The notes beneath the pieces are model-generated. The model had not been told where the DNA came from. It searched no databases and saw only the letters and a list, made by a program, of their open reading frames with translations. The position numbers were made by a program, and so were the translations under genes. A stretch of DNA of 64,000 nucleotides from Paralichthys olivaceus (taxonomy: Eukaryota; Chordata; Actinopteri; Pleuronectiformes; Paralichthyidae), in the NCBI RefSeq assembly GCF_024713975.1, contig NC_091110.1, forward strand, positions 18,257,501 to 18,321,500, written 5' to 3'. Positions 1 through 12,360 of the stretch are shown in pieces (the stretch's first letter is position 1; every line of letters starts with the position of its first letter).

Positions 1-684
1 AAAAATGTCTCGTCTCTGGTGGGGGGGGGGGGGGGGATTTCGGTTGTGTCACTGCAGAGCTAAAAGACGGTTTAAAGGATCTGAGCAGTCGTATTAGAAG
101 GTAAATCAAAAGAGGAGGATTTCCACGAAAACACTGGCCTTTGACCCAGAACTTCTAATACCCCGTTCTTTCATTCCTCATCCCCCTCTTGTTTCTTCAG
201 TTGCTTCCCCCCTGCCTCCTCTCTCTCTTTCTTTGTGTATGGATCACACACACACACACACACATGCACGCACTCTAGCCCTGAGGACCTGTTTCCGGTC
301 TGGGGTGAATGAGAGAGACTAGCAAGCATCTGTGTGGGACTGGAGCTTATTACACACAGTCTCGCATTTATCCTGTGAGCTTGTATGTGAGTCGACTCAT
401 GAGCATCGTGTTGCTGCTCAGTTTCCTCAAAGGCTTTTATTTTATTTTTTTTACACTTGCAAATCTTTTTCAGCTTCCTGTTACACAACACAATAATATA
501 ATATACAATACTATTTTTTTTAAATGTCGCAACATACTCAGGCTTGGTATCCACACTGTAATACACACCACTCCTGTGTAGCGTTGCTAAACTGTGACTT
601 GGTTTTGTTTCAAACAGTGGTTTTGCTCTTATAAATCTACTGTCCCAACAATGGCTTTTTTCTTGTTTGTGAAATACGCAGAGC

Positions 685-731
<47 letters not shown>

Positions 732-1372
732 CTACTGATCAAATTGAGTCCAAAGGGATTTTTCCCATTTCAAAAACCATCTTACGTCCACATGTGTCCT
801 GAAGCTGTGCTTTCTGCTGAACATTACGAAGGATGAATATATGCATTTTCCTGAAAAGGAGATTAACTCCATCATTGACTAAAGAACATGTGGTCGGAGA
901 AGGGAACACAGAGGCTTTACTGTTTCTAGATGTTTGAGTTACCTCAATCCATGTAAGTACAGAGTTCAAGTGGTACTTTCAAATGGTACTTTGATTCCAC
1001 GTTCTGTCAGAGACACAAACACACTGAGTAAAGATCATCTTTCTGGATATCAAATCTTAAGACAACACCAGAGCATCACGCTACGTTTGACCCTTCTCCC
1101 TGGGATAAAAGTTCATTTTTCACAGTAATACAATCAGATTTGAATTTCTGTTTTCTCCTTCGAACTTCTCGACTGAAATTCCTGGTCACTCTTTTAATTC
1201 CTTCTTTTTAATCTTGTTAACGTGACACACTTGAATCATACGACGTGGTTCACTTGAAGAAAACATAAATTGAAATCTAGCTTTCCAGCTCCTGTGAGAG
1301 CATCATGAAAATGTATAAACTGAAAATGAAAACTCTTTTTTAATGTTATATGTTTATATATTCTGCTTTCAG
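1..1372. other. Region upstream of lpar1 coding exon
   Basis: No coding exon recognised. Contains a G run at 20-36, (CA)n at 245-264 and 685-730, and a strong donor-like GTAAGT at 953. Probably lpar1 5' intron or UTR sequence. Confidence 0.5.
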
Positions 1373-2128
1373 AAAGTATTACTGCCACCATGGATGAGGA
1401 ACAGTGCTACTACAACGAGACCATCGCCTTCTTCTACAACCGCAGTGGCAAGAACCTCGCGAACGACTGGAACACGGTCAGCAGGCTGGTCATGGGCCTC
1501 GGCATCACCGTGTGCATCTTCATCATGCTCGCCAACCTTCTGGTGATGATTGCCATCTACGTCAACCGGAGATTCCACTTCCCCATCTACTACCTGATGG
1601 CCAACCTGGCAGCTGCTGACTTCTTCGCTGGACTGGCGTACTTCTACTTGATGTTCAACACGGGGCCGAACACGAGGCGGCTGACTGTTTCCACGTGGCT
1701 GCTGCGCCAGGGCCTGATTGACACCAGCCTGACGGCGTCCGTGGCCAACCTGCTCGCCATTGCCATCGAGCGCCACATCACCGTGTTCCGCATGCAGCTC
1801 CACACACGCATGAGCAACCGGCGTGTAGTCGTGGTGATTGTTATAATCTGGACCATGTCCATAGTCATGGGCGCCATCCCGAGTGTCGGCTGGAACTGTA
1901 TCTGTAGTATAAGCACTTGCTCCAACATGGCGCCGCTGTACAGCAACTCCTACCTGATCTTCTGGGCAGTGTTTAACCTGGTGACCTTTGTTGTCATGGT
2001 GACGCTGTACGCCCACATCTTTGTGTATGTGCGGCAGAGGACCATGAGGATGTCACGGCACAGCTCGGGACCTCGACGCAACCGGGACACCATGATGTCG
2101 CTGCTGAAGACCGTGGTGATTGTGTTGG
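1373..2128 (+). CDS. lpar1: lpar1 first visible coding exon (N terminus to TM6)
   Basis: The acceptor TTCTGCTTTCAG ends at 1372, so 1373-1389 is 5'UTR, or coding if a longer first exon is used: read in frame it gives S-I-T-A-T before the Met, close to the F-T-A of human LPAR1. The exon carries TM1 to the start of TM6 and ends at 2128 with phase 1. A strong donor-like GTAAGT at 953-958 could end an upstream noncoding exon; joined to this exon it would put TAA in frame, so it cannot be coding. Confidence 0.85.
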
Positions 2129-5100
2129 GTAAGTAAGATACCTAACTACCCACCTACCTTCCAACCTTCCTACCTACCTTCCTACCTTCCTACCTTCCAA
2201 CCTACCTGTCTAACTACCTACCTACCTTCCAACCTTCCTACCTACCTGCCTAACTACCCACCTACCTTCCTACCTACCTACCTTCCAACCTTCCTACCTA
2301 CCTGTCTAACTACCTACCTACCTTCCAACCTTCCGACCTACCTGCCAAACTACCTACCCACCTACCTAGCTGTCTAACTACCTACCTACCTTCCAACCTT
2401 CCGACCTACCTGCCAAACTACCTACCCACCTACCTAGCTGTCTAACTACCTACCCACCTACCTAGCTGTCTAACTACCTACCTACCTTCCAACCTTCCTA
2501 CCTACCTGCCTAACTACCCACCTACCTTCCAACCTACCCACCTACCTGCCTGACTATCTACTTACCTACCTACCTAACTATCTAGCTACCTACCTACCCA
2601 CAGCTGTTTATTACTATCTAGTAAAAAAACAAAAGTAATACATGTTAGAAAATGTTCATTATTTCAAGAAGGAAACCTCGGCTCTGAGTGGATAACGTCA
2701 GAGCTGTATATAAGTTATGTTGACATTGTGGTTGAGTTTTCTACCCGTCCACCCATCTCTCATTGTCTGCACATGGATAACTCGTCTATCTGTGCAACCC
2801 CGATGACTTCAGCAGCAGCAGAACAATGCCTCGGTTGAGTCCCAGCACTGCGTCTGCCTAGCACGACTTCAAGCCTCACGCACATCAACTCAGCCCTGCT
2901 GTCGACACACAGCACCAATCTGCAATGATTCTGCTAGTTTATGTTGATGTTAATGAGTGAAGGCAGCGTCGCATTTTCTTTTGCTGATACCACAAAGATA
3001 CATTAGAGGTTTCAGAGTTAGAATGAATTGGAAGATTGTTGTAATAGCACTTTGATAGATATCATTATACAGTGTGGTAGATCATAAACAGTAAAGACTT
3101 TAGACCTTCAGTGGGTGGAGGTTACTAAGCCTCTATGCAATATTATTTAATTATGATTGTCAGATATAGTTATTTATCTCAAGCTAAATCATTTTTCTTT
3201 ATTTCTTCATGAAAATGATTGGAGTCATAGAACAGTCGTCCACTTCTGCAGGTTTTCAGTCTAATTTGGTGGAAAATCACATAAAGAGCAATTATGAAAG
3301 GTTCGGAGAAAGGTGAGTGCAAAGCCTTAAATATCTCGGCTTTACGCTCCGCTGCACTAAATAAATATTATCATCGTACTTCAGTTCAACGCAAGCTGGA
3401 AAAAACGTTTAGCTTCTTGCATCATTAACAGCTGTGAGTCTTGAAGAATTTTGAAGAATGCTTCAGTTTCAAAAAATTCAGAATTACCCCTAAGTGTAGG
3501 GTTGTGGTGTTTTTGTGTGTACGTTAATTGATTCATTTAGTAACGAGGCTCTGCTCTGATGAAGCAGCGCCTGTTTTTCCCTCAGACTGAGCCGTGTGTG
3601 CAGTCTGGCAGTTTAATGTCTCAGCCGTCAGCGGAGGTATGTTCCCCTCTTCACGGGTCTCCAGGCCTCCTCAGTGGTATGTGATGAACAGAAGCATTGC
3701 TGTCTTCTTCTTTTTTTTTTTTTTTTTTTTTTTGACTAAAACACTGCAGCCGAACAACTCAGCTGCGCGTGAAGTAAGTTGCGTTGAGTGTGAACTGTGG
3801 GAAAAGGACTTCTCAGTGCCTGGAAGCAGGATGTGTCTTTCCTAGACAAAACATACCAAAGGATTGTGGGTGATTTGTCTCCTATGTGCTGTGTTATCTC
3901 ATCCTGCTGCTTCTGTTGTCTTTGCTCTGCACTTAATTCATAGCAGTGGACAGCAGAATGTGCTCTGTAGTGGACAGAATGTATGAAAGTGAAGTGCCTG
4001 CTCCCTGGAGATGCTCTGTTTGTTTTAACCTATTGAAACTGCAGGATTTTCCAAACAATTTACTGTCAGTACGCTGCAGAGATGTAGATTAACTATATGT
4101 TTTCATCAGCATTTGTTCGACTGTTAATTTGCAGCATTTCACAATATTTGTTGGTGGAAGGATGCAGAATGTGTCAGGAAAGAACCACTAATGTTTTTTC
4201 TCTTTCTTTAATATTGCAAGATAGAGAGCGTTGCTGGGACATTTTGAAAAGTCATCAGGCACATTTGGGGAAATGATATCTATGAGCCTGGGAAATTTGG
4301 TGCAGCTTGATTGAATTAACAGGGTGGGTGACGTTCCAGTTGGTAATACTCTAACAGATCGTAATTAACATAGAATAAATCGACTGCAGAGTTTATGATT
4401 AGGTTGTGATATAAAGTCAGGTTGAGGGTTTATTCTGTATTTATTATTATGTCACAGTGCAACAAACTTCTCTGTCTGAATCATTATTGTTTTAAATACC
4501 CGAAGAAAACATCACATTTGCTCATTGAGGGTTTTGGTTCGGTCGAGAATTCGCTGCTGTTTGTGAATGAGGTCATTTTAAAGCCCAGGGGACGACACTG
4601 AACACCACGCTGATGGGAGGGAGGTCCTCGCTTCGGTTAGATTTACAGTACAATCACTTATCACTCACATCTCTCAGACACTTATTTCCCATTTCCTTTT
4701 TGAAAAACCTCTCGTTATCTGTTCCTGTGTTTACCTCTGCCAAATGTAAAACAAAAGGAAATCAGTTTCCAGTGGGGTTAACGTGGCCATTGAATTCTGC
4801 GTTTTTGATTATCCTCGTCTCTCGTTGTCTTCGAGAAGAAGGTTAGGACGAGTTCAGCCTTTGCTGTGTGACCGTGAAGTAAATCCCAAAGCGAAACAAC
4901 CTCCGACTTTTCCCATCTGCTGACCAGATGATAATAACTGCTCCCCTGCCGCCCTGCGTCCTCTCCACTTGTCCCTCTCAGGATACGGTAAAACCAGCCA
5001 CGGCTGATTTCTTTGGAAGTACAGGATGAGGAAGACACTTACACAGATTGCCTCTCATTCACATGAATTCCCAGGCATGATAAGGACACAGTGGGAGACA

Positions 5101-5950
5101 GTGTTCTGCTCCATTCACATAAAGTCTGATGCGACATGTGGAAATACCATTTGGACAAACATTTACAAATAGATATATAAAACATCCTTCCAAGAGCTCT
5201 GACGGGTTTGAGTCCCCTGGCAGAGCAATGGAGCAAACGTTTTTACGGTGAGGTTACGAGAGAGTAATTGTGCAGAATGAGGATGCACCAAGAGACACAG
5301 GGCTGCAGATGACAAATACAGATTTGTGTCATTAAAAAACGTATCGATACGCCAGCAGAGGCAGTGAACCTGGATGTAATACTGCAGGTTTCAAAATATT
5401 CATAATGACAGATGTACAAATTCAAAGAAAAATAATTGTAAGAAATCCAGTTTATGTTATATTTCTATAAACTTTTCAATGAGTAGCATTCAGAACTGTC
5501 TGCCCTGCAGCCGATACAGTGGATGAGATGGATGACCATAGGTTGTGTGGTGCTACACCGTGTAATTTAATAATGCATAAAAACGTGCTCTATGGTAAAA
5601 CACTTGAGAAATGGGTTGCACAGCATGTATGGTGCAAGCTCCTACAGGACTGTGGCTAAATACTGATTCCGACTTGAAGTCAAACCCATCGATTCACAGT
5701 GTACATGTTGTTTTTATTATTGAACATCGAGCAAAAACTGTGGAGTGGAAACACGCACAATAAAGGTCGAGTGAAGGGACGCTGCTCTGTTGAAACAGGA
5801 CCTCTGGTCCATGACTTCAGCTCATTAAAAAAGCCTTTGGCAGCTTCCGGCCACTTGTGCCTCTCCGCTGAAAGAAAAGTTTGAATGACACCGACAGGGA
5901 TTCTCCTCGTCACTCATCAATGAGACAACAGCTCTGTCAAATTAACCATG

Positions 5951-5984
<34 letters not shown>

Positions 5985-8900
5985 GGGGTCAGGCGTTGGC
6001 TCACGTAGGGGGCTTCTGTGAATGATCTGATTATCTTGTGCTGTTTGCGGTCGCATCATCAGACACCGCGGAGCGCCAACACATACCATCGTCCAAACAC
6101 ATGCGAACAGATGGTCCGACACTGACTTATACATCGCTATGTAAAACCAGTACGATTTTAAAAACAGCAAATGATGGTTACGCGCCCACACACACACACA
6201 CACACACACATTCCCACCCCTCCCCTGCTTCAGTGCATGTGTTTTTTCTGGCAGCAGAACCAATCAGGGCATGAACGGGCCAAACCCTCCAATCAGTGTG
6301 GAAACACGCCCGGTATGCGGCTTGTAACGTCACCTGTTTCTTTGTCTAAGTGTGTGAGTGTGGTTGTGAAGAGCTCAATGGAAGAACTAGCTGTGGACGT
6401 TGCAGCTTCTCTAATCACTTAATCACTCACACTGGCAGCATCTGTCCCGATGGATCCTGTCTCTGCAGCATCAGTTGGTACTTTCCAACAAACTCTTCAA
6501 ATTCCTCAAACACGAATCACTGAAAGCTTCCGCACCCACAGCACATGTCTCAGAAACTCATTTAGCTTTTATCTACGTGTAAGAGCACATTAACTACTAG
6601 AATACATTCATTATAGTTCAGTGTAGTAAACATTATTCTTTTAAATATATTTAAAAAAGTACATTTGAGCTTGAGCCTATATATATTATGTATTATATAT
6701 TATATTAAGTTTGTTATTGATAGTATGTAAGTTAATTTTCTATGTTCTGTTTGAACCTTTGCTGGTAGTGATGTGTTTAAATCAGCTGTAGAGTTTGTGG
6801 GATCCTAAAACCAAAATTTCTTCCGTTTATGGTTTATAGTTCTGCTTTAAATTGATGTTGTCTCTTTAATCTCCATGATCTGTATTGGTCGGCTGTCTGA
6901 CGGACATTTGTCTGGCAGAAAACATCTGGATTCAAGAGAATCAGTAAGAGAATCATGGTGGCACCAAACAAAACAAAACAAAAAAACAAAAATTCTGACA
7001 ACGTTGTCAGCAAAACCGATGAGTTTTAGCTTCGAGCTGAATCAAACCAAACAGTTTGTCTCGTTGAGTCAGGAGTTTTTTTAGACTTTGGTGGTGGATT
7101 TGATCTGAACCATAACAGAAGGTTACAGCTCCATTGTGCTTTGTTTTGACTGTGGACTTTTTTTTATTTTTTTATGTTTTATTCCAACACAGTGAGAAAA
7201 GGAAAACGAGTATGTTTGAAAAAACTTCTCGGTGAGTGAGTCAGTGAAATTACAGACGTCTTGAAAGAACTGACTGTGCCTCCAGTCAAAAGTGTGTTTC
7301 TAGAGGCATCAGATCACTGTGACCTCGCCACCAGACTCCATCACTGTGTAACACAGGCCTCTTCATTAATAACACCCAGCTACTGAGTGTGAACTTATCT
7401 AATCTTCTCTCTGTGTGTGTGAGTGAGCGCTTGTTTGATTTACAGATGTGGAAATCAGATTTTCATGGGAAGCACTGTCCCGACCACAGATACAAGAGAA
7501 GATTGAAAAACTGAGAGAAGTACATGGGGGGTAAAAGTAAAGAAAAGACAGTAAAGACAAATCTGAAGGAGGACGTAAGGAATTGTAAAGGAAGGAGGAC
7601 AGGAAACCAGTCGAATAGAGGGATTAATGGTGCGAAAGGCAGAGAGACACAAAGAAGAACGAGAGGAGTAATTTAATATTGTGTGTTTATTCATTGCTAA
7701 GTGCCTGAGAGAGAAACGCACATAAGTGGAAACCGGAGCCGACATGAAGACATGTGAGAAATGAGAGCAAGACATGAAAATGTGAGATGAGGCCGTGTTA
7801 TTGAGTTAAGTGTGTTACTACATGTGGAAAACATCTGAGACTCCGAGGTGTGAGACACGGCGCGATAAGGATCGGAGACTTCAGGGGAATTTTGAAGTTA
7901 TGCATCTTATTTTACTCGACATGTAGAAATATTGACATTACTACATTTCTACAGGTGTGAGAGGTTGTTTTTTTTTTTTTAAGTTTTGATTTCATTTCTG
8001 TCGTTTGTTGACTTAAACTGGCGTGAACTTCTTATTCCCCCCCCCCCCCCACACCCACTTAGCTCCGACATGTTTTTTTAAGTAAAATCTGGACCTTGCT
8101 AGTTTTACTTTCAGTATCACTCTTTTATTTTGAAAAGCTCAGAGGCTGTATCGTAGTAGGGACGGACAGAGACAGTTTCTGATTCAGAGCTGAGATAAAT
8201 CACTCATCAGGTCTCAGAGCTGGCTGCTAGCGTGGGGTTTAAGGCGCTATAGGTAAAACACGATGGCTAACGGCTAATACCTCATGCTTCACTAACTTTA
8301 ACAATACAAACATGGATGCCCTGGTGCTCACTGTGATGTATTATCCGTTCCTCGGCATGTTTCAAATCTTCTGCCAGTTGTTTTTCAAAGCGGAGCCAAA
8401 TATCTGGTGGCAGCGATCAAAAGAACACGCGAGACCACCAGCATGATCCTTTAAGCCATTTGACCTCATGTTTATGTAATTCATGTGACTGAGGACAACA
8501 GAACGAGCTTGATGAAAAAAAAAACGAATATGCCTCAGTCACGCTGAAAAACAATATCGTAAACGTCTTAGTGATGACAAATGGAAGAAACATGACCCCG
8601 TCGGCCATTTCCTGACAGAGTCAAAGTCAGATTAGGAAATTAATCCCACGTTTCCTAACCTGGAGGAGAGGACGGTCTTCGGACATGTTGATCGTACAGC
8701 TTTAAGCTTGCGGGGGTGGAACGGACGGTCTTCCTGAGTGTTGCCTCAACACAGTGTGTTTTCAGCATTCCTCCATCTGTCTCTTTGCGCCGTGTGTAAT
8801 TATGTAAGCAAGTGTTTGCGTGTGTTTGCATCTGCACATGTGATTGTTTATTCTTGTCCACCCTCAGTTTGGCATGTGTGTGTGTGTGTGTGTGTGTGTT

Positions 8901-11653
8901 TGTGGGAGTGTGGGGTTCATTGCCATAGTCTGGTCTCCATTATTTCCCTCGTGTTTTTTCCCATTTAGTGAAGCCTCTGTACCCACTCAACCCATTTTCA
9001 CAGAGAAAAAGACGAACGAAAGTCTGAAGATACAAACTCAAAGTTATAACTGTTGAGATAAAAGATTTGGGGAAGCAGAACTGATGAAAATATAAGATAC
9101 GTGTCCAAATATTGACACTGTAAAAGGGTAATGAATTTAGAATACTCCTCCCTGTAGTTTCTACGTAATCTTGCTCACAGACCAACCAACCAACAAAGTG
9201 TCTTTGAGCCAAGCTTCTCCACGATAGCAGGACACTGTTGCTATGATGACAAGGACACAAACAACATCTCCTGCTTCTGTGTAGCTCCTAACTCAACATC
9301 AAGATCTGGAAAACGTCACAGTAGCTTTCCATACATTTCCACATTTTCCAGACCGGCTCTGCAGCCGTGCAGCGTCTCCTCCTTCCATGTGGCATTTCAG
9401 AGGGATTCACCAAAACCTGCCAAATAACCTATTTGTTTCCTCCATAAACTAAGAACACATATTCAACCTCTGTGACCCCGGTGTGGCTCCACGTTATCAC
9501 AGTGAACCAGCTTCAATTCTTTCTCGGTTTCTTTGGAAAAAGACAAAATTTTGAGATGAAGGGTGTAACGCAAGCAAGCAACTGTATATCCCGGGATTGA
9601 GAGAGGAAATGAAAGAATCCGAGGGTGAAACCTCTCAGGTCAACGCTTCACACAAAGACCTGTTTTATTCCTCATCCTGTGGGAAAATCAGCACAAACAG
9701 GCTTTTATACACGTTTCAAAGAGAACTGGATGAATCAGAAGAGGCATCATGTCCAGATACTCAATCAAAAATATGTTTTCTATTTTAGTTGTTGTATATG
9801 GTTTTTGCATTATTGAATAAGTTTGTGTTTAACCATATTTCCAAGAGCTGTTCATCTTATCGTCTTCACACTTGACAGGTGCATTGAATTTGGTGAATGC
9901 GATGCATTCAACTTTAATCAGAGTAGTGCACTGCACTATAATGACTCCAATGATAACAGTAAAAATAAGTATTTTTTGTTTCATCCTTGCATATCTTTGT
10001 GCTGACTCTCTCCCTGTGAACAGTGAGATGTTTCACCGAGACACAAATAGCTGGGATATTTTCTCTGCTGGGTTGCGAGCGGTTTGAGACATTTATCTAA
10101 CTCTGCAGAGTCTGCGTGCATAGCTGGGAAGTGAGGTCAAGCCTTCGCTGCAGCTGCCGCCTGCAGAACACTAACAGATAACAGGCCTGCCTGTCAGAAC
10201 TGTCTCTCTCTCTCTCGCTGTCTCTTGTCTCTGCTTGTCTCATTTCTCATCAAAACTTTTGGTTTGACCGTTTCAAGAGTGCAACGTCCCATAGTTGTCT
10301 TATTGTGAGGACAAATCACCCGTGGACAGAATTGGCTCCAACGCTTCATCAACGTGAGTAATGGCCGCAGTGACCCGCTCACCCCCGCTGTGTTAACGCA
10401 CTCCATCTAACCAGAGACACAATGATGCATTTAGATGAGGTCAGAGGGTTTTGAATATGATGATGGAATAGTGGAGGCCGGCGCTGCAAAAAGGAACAAG
10501 GCAGAGGTCCATCATTTCTGTTCCTCGCTAAGGGGACGGACAACCTTGTTGATTTCCTGTCACGTCTGGGATCCCATACCCACGTTGGATTCTTTGAAAC
10601 AGGGCTTTTATTTTGAAAGTTTCAGCCTTTTCTTGGTTTATGGAGCAAATCCATCAAGAAAGTTTTCACCCTGTTTGTTTGTGAGCAGGATAACGCAAAA
10701 GCTACAGAACGGATTTCCACGAAACTCGGTGGAAAGACGGGACATGGGCCAAAAAAGAATCCATTAAATTTTTATGCAGATCCTGAGAAAGGGGCTAATT
10801 GAGTAATTTGTCTTTGCTTCCTTTAACATTCCGAGACACTTCAGGGGCTCCCTTACTTGAACCATAATGCACAATAAACTATGTTGGGAAAAAAAGTACG
10901 TTTTACATGTGGTTATAGAGTGGCAGGATGCTGGTGTGGTTGTTAAGTGGATGATATATGTGGTTGTAGAGTGATTTTTATTTTCGTCAAAACAGGAAAA
11001 AACAACGGTTGTGCACTCGGCGGGGCAAATACCCCCGACAAGGACAAGCATGTCTGATGAGCTCATTATACAAAATAACAGAAAAAACAAACGGGGTTTC
11101 GAGAAGTACTTGAAAAACTTTTTTTAAAGCCTAAAATAGTTGGAAGTGTATGTAATTCACTTCTCATACACGATTTTAATTTAACTTGAAACCTGCAGGA
11201 ACCTTTCGCATATCAGTAATTTTTCTTATAATCCTGCTGTTTAATAAACAAACAGGTGGAAAAATAACCTTCCTTGTGGAGATAATAACCAATTTCATAT
11301 TTTCCTAATTCAAATTTCTTGTCTCCTCAGGTGCCTTCATCATCTGCTGGACCCCCGGCCTCGTCATCCTCCTTCTCGACGTCTTCTGCGCCAACTGCAA
11401 TGTCCTCACCTACGAGAAGTTCTTCCTCCTCCTTGCCGAGTTCAACTCCGCCATGAACCCCATCATCTACTCCTACCGGGACAAGGAGATGAGCGCCACC
11501 TTCAGGCAGATCCTGTGCTGCCAGCGGCAGGAGAACGTGAACGGGACGGTGGCGGAGGGGTCCGACCGGTCGGCGTCATCCATCAACCACGCGGTGCTCA
11601 GCAGCAGCGGTGTGCACCAACACCATCACCACAACGAACACTCGGTGGTATAA
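1390..11653 (+). CDS. lpar1: Lysophosphatidic acid receptor 1 (two coding exons)
   Basis: Class A GPCR for lysophosphatidic acid at the plasma membrane. Coding exons are 1390-2128 and 11331-11653, joined in the glycine codon of VLG|AFI in TM6 (GTAAGT donor, TCCTCAG acceptor), the known intron site of this receptor group. They give 353 residues; human LPAR1 has 364. Visible signs: N-glycosylation sites NET and NRS near the N terminus, LLRQGLID in TM3 with the lipid-headgroup Arg-Gln pair, ERH in place of DRY, CWTPG in TM6, NPIIY in TM7, a CC pair suited to palmitoylation and a C-terminal HSVV PDZ ligand. HSVV and near-identity through the TM core point to LPAR1 rather than LPAR2 or LPAR3. The ATG sits in a strong Kozak context (GCCACCATGG), 17 nt into its exon. 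It corresponds to the short N-terminal form; a longer start could come from an upstream exon not seen here. The tail has a small histidine run. lpar1 converges on musk. Confidence 0.95.
2138..2605 (+). repeat. CCTA/CCTT tetranucleotide-type tandem array
   Basis: About 465 bp of degenerate CTAC, CTTC, CAAC and CTGC units, with higher-order copies containing blocks such as CTACCTTCCAACCTTCC. It begins about 10 nt after the lpar1 GTAAGT donor, so the intron starts almost directly with the array. The plus strand is pyrimidine-rich with very few G. Confidence 0.9.
2606..11330 (+). other. lpar1 intron, remainder
   Basis: No coding exon was recognised in these 8.7 kb. It holds (TG)n at 5953-5983, (CA)n at 6186-6210, (TG)n at 8874-8899, homopolymer runs (T at about 3711-3733, C at about 8037-8050), a dispersed repeat at 10668-10800 and generally AT-rich unique sequence. 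Open frames here have no family resemblance. Confidence 0.6.
10668..10800 (+). repeat. Dispersed repeat, copy 1
   Basis: The segment starting GTTTGTTTGTGAGCAGGAT, with the later block ACGGATTTCCACGAAACT, recurs in diverged form at 28354-28415 (GTTTGTTTGTTAGCAGGAT), and related flanking blocks (CCAAGGA followed by GTCAGCA) occur at 22139-22215 and 56613-56667. It looks like a common interspersed teleost repeat; I cannot assign the class. Confidence 0.5.
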
Positions 11654-12179
11654 AGGAGGGCTGGATATCATGGAGGTTAATCCAACTGAATGAAGGGGTT
11701 AAATGGAGGTATGCAAAGGTCAAGAGGGACGGAGGTCATATTAAAGAAAGACAGAAACATAACAGATGCGAGGATGAAGATGAAGGAGCGGATTTGATGA
11801 CGAGCAGAACGAGGTCCCAATGTAGAAGAACGGGAACTATGAAGAAAGATGAAGAGACGTTATCTCTGTGTGGAGGACGAACGCAGGAATGGTCTGATCT
11901 TCACGGACTCTGATGGACTGTTCGTGTTTTTTTTTTTGTTTAGCTGTTTATTATTTTCTGTCAGTGTCAAATGTCTCATTTCGGGCAAATGCTGATTTTG
12001 AACTATTTAAAAGTAATCTGTGAAATGAAGGTAATGCCAGTATAACCCATCCTCTTTCTCCTGTCTTCTCTAACTCTGCTCCCCCTGCTCTTGGGTTTCA
12101 CTATGGTCAGTTTCAGGACAAATTCACATTAGCTGCATAACGACAGGTTTCCATTTCAACCTCCAGTTGTATGATACTC

Positions 12180-12360
12180 AAGCTCAAATATCCTGCATTG
12201 CGTTTTGGACGTCGTTCCAAAAGCGTTTAGCCACAGTACCGAGGTCCTGCCGATACGAGTGCTCGACCAATCACGAGTCAGTCTGAGCTGTCAATCTGTT
12301 TTTATATCATCAAGTCACTAATTAAAACCAAACTTTTGAACAAACATCATGACTCTATGG
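12180..12360 (+). repeat. Dispersed repeat fragment in lpar1 downstream region
   Basis: Shares the block TTTATATCATCAA followed by CTAATTAAA and CCAAAC with 25055-25330 in musk, within otherwise diverged sequence. Two copies in unrelated contexts indicate an interspersed element, probably a nonautonomous one. Confidence 0.45.

Noticed and set aside
1369-2016. Long open frame antisense to the lpar1 exon (215 codons)
   Set aside because: It mirrors a strongly supported, GC-rich coding exon; the peptide has no family resemblance and follows from codon bias.
2120-2377. Open frame of Tyr-Leu-Pro repeats after the lpar1 exon
   Set aside because: It is the tetranucleotide array read through, past the splice donor.
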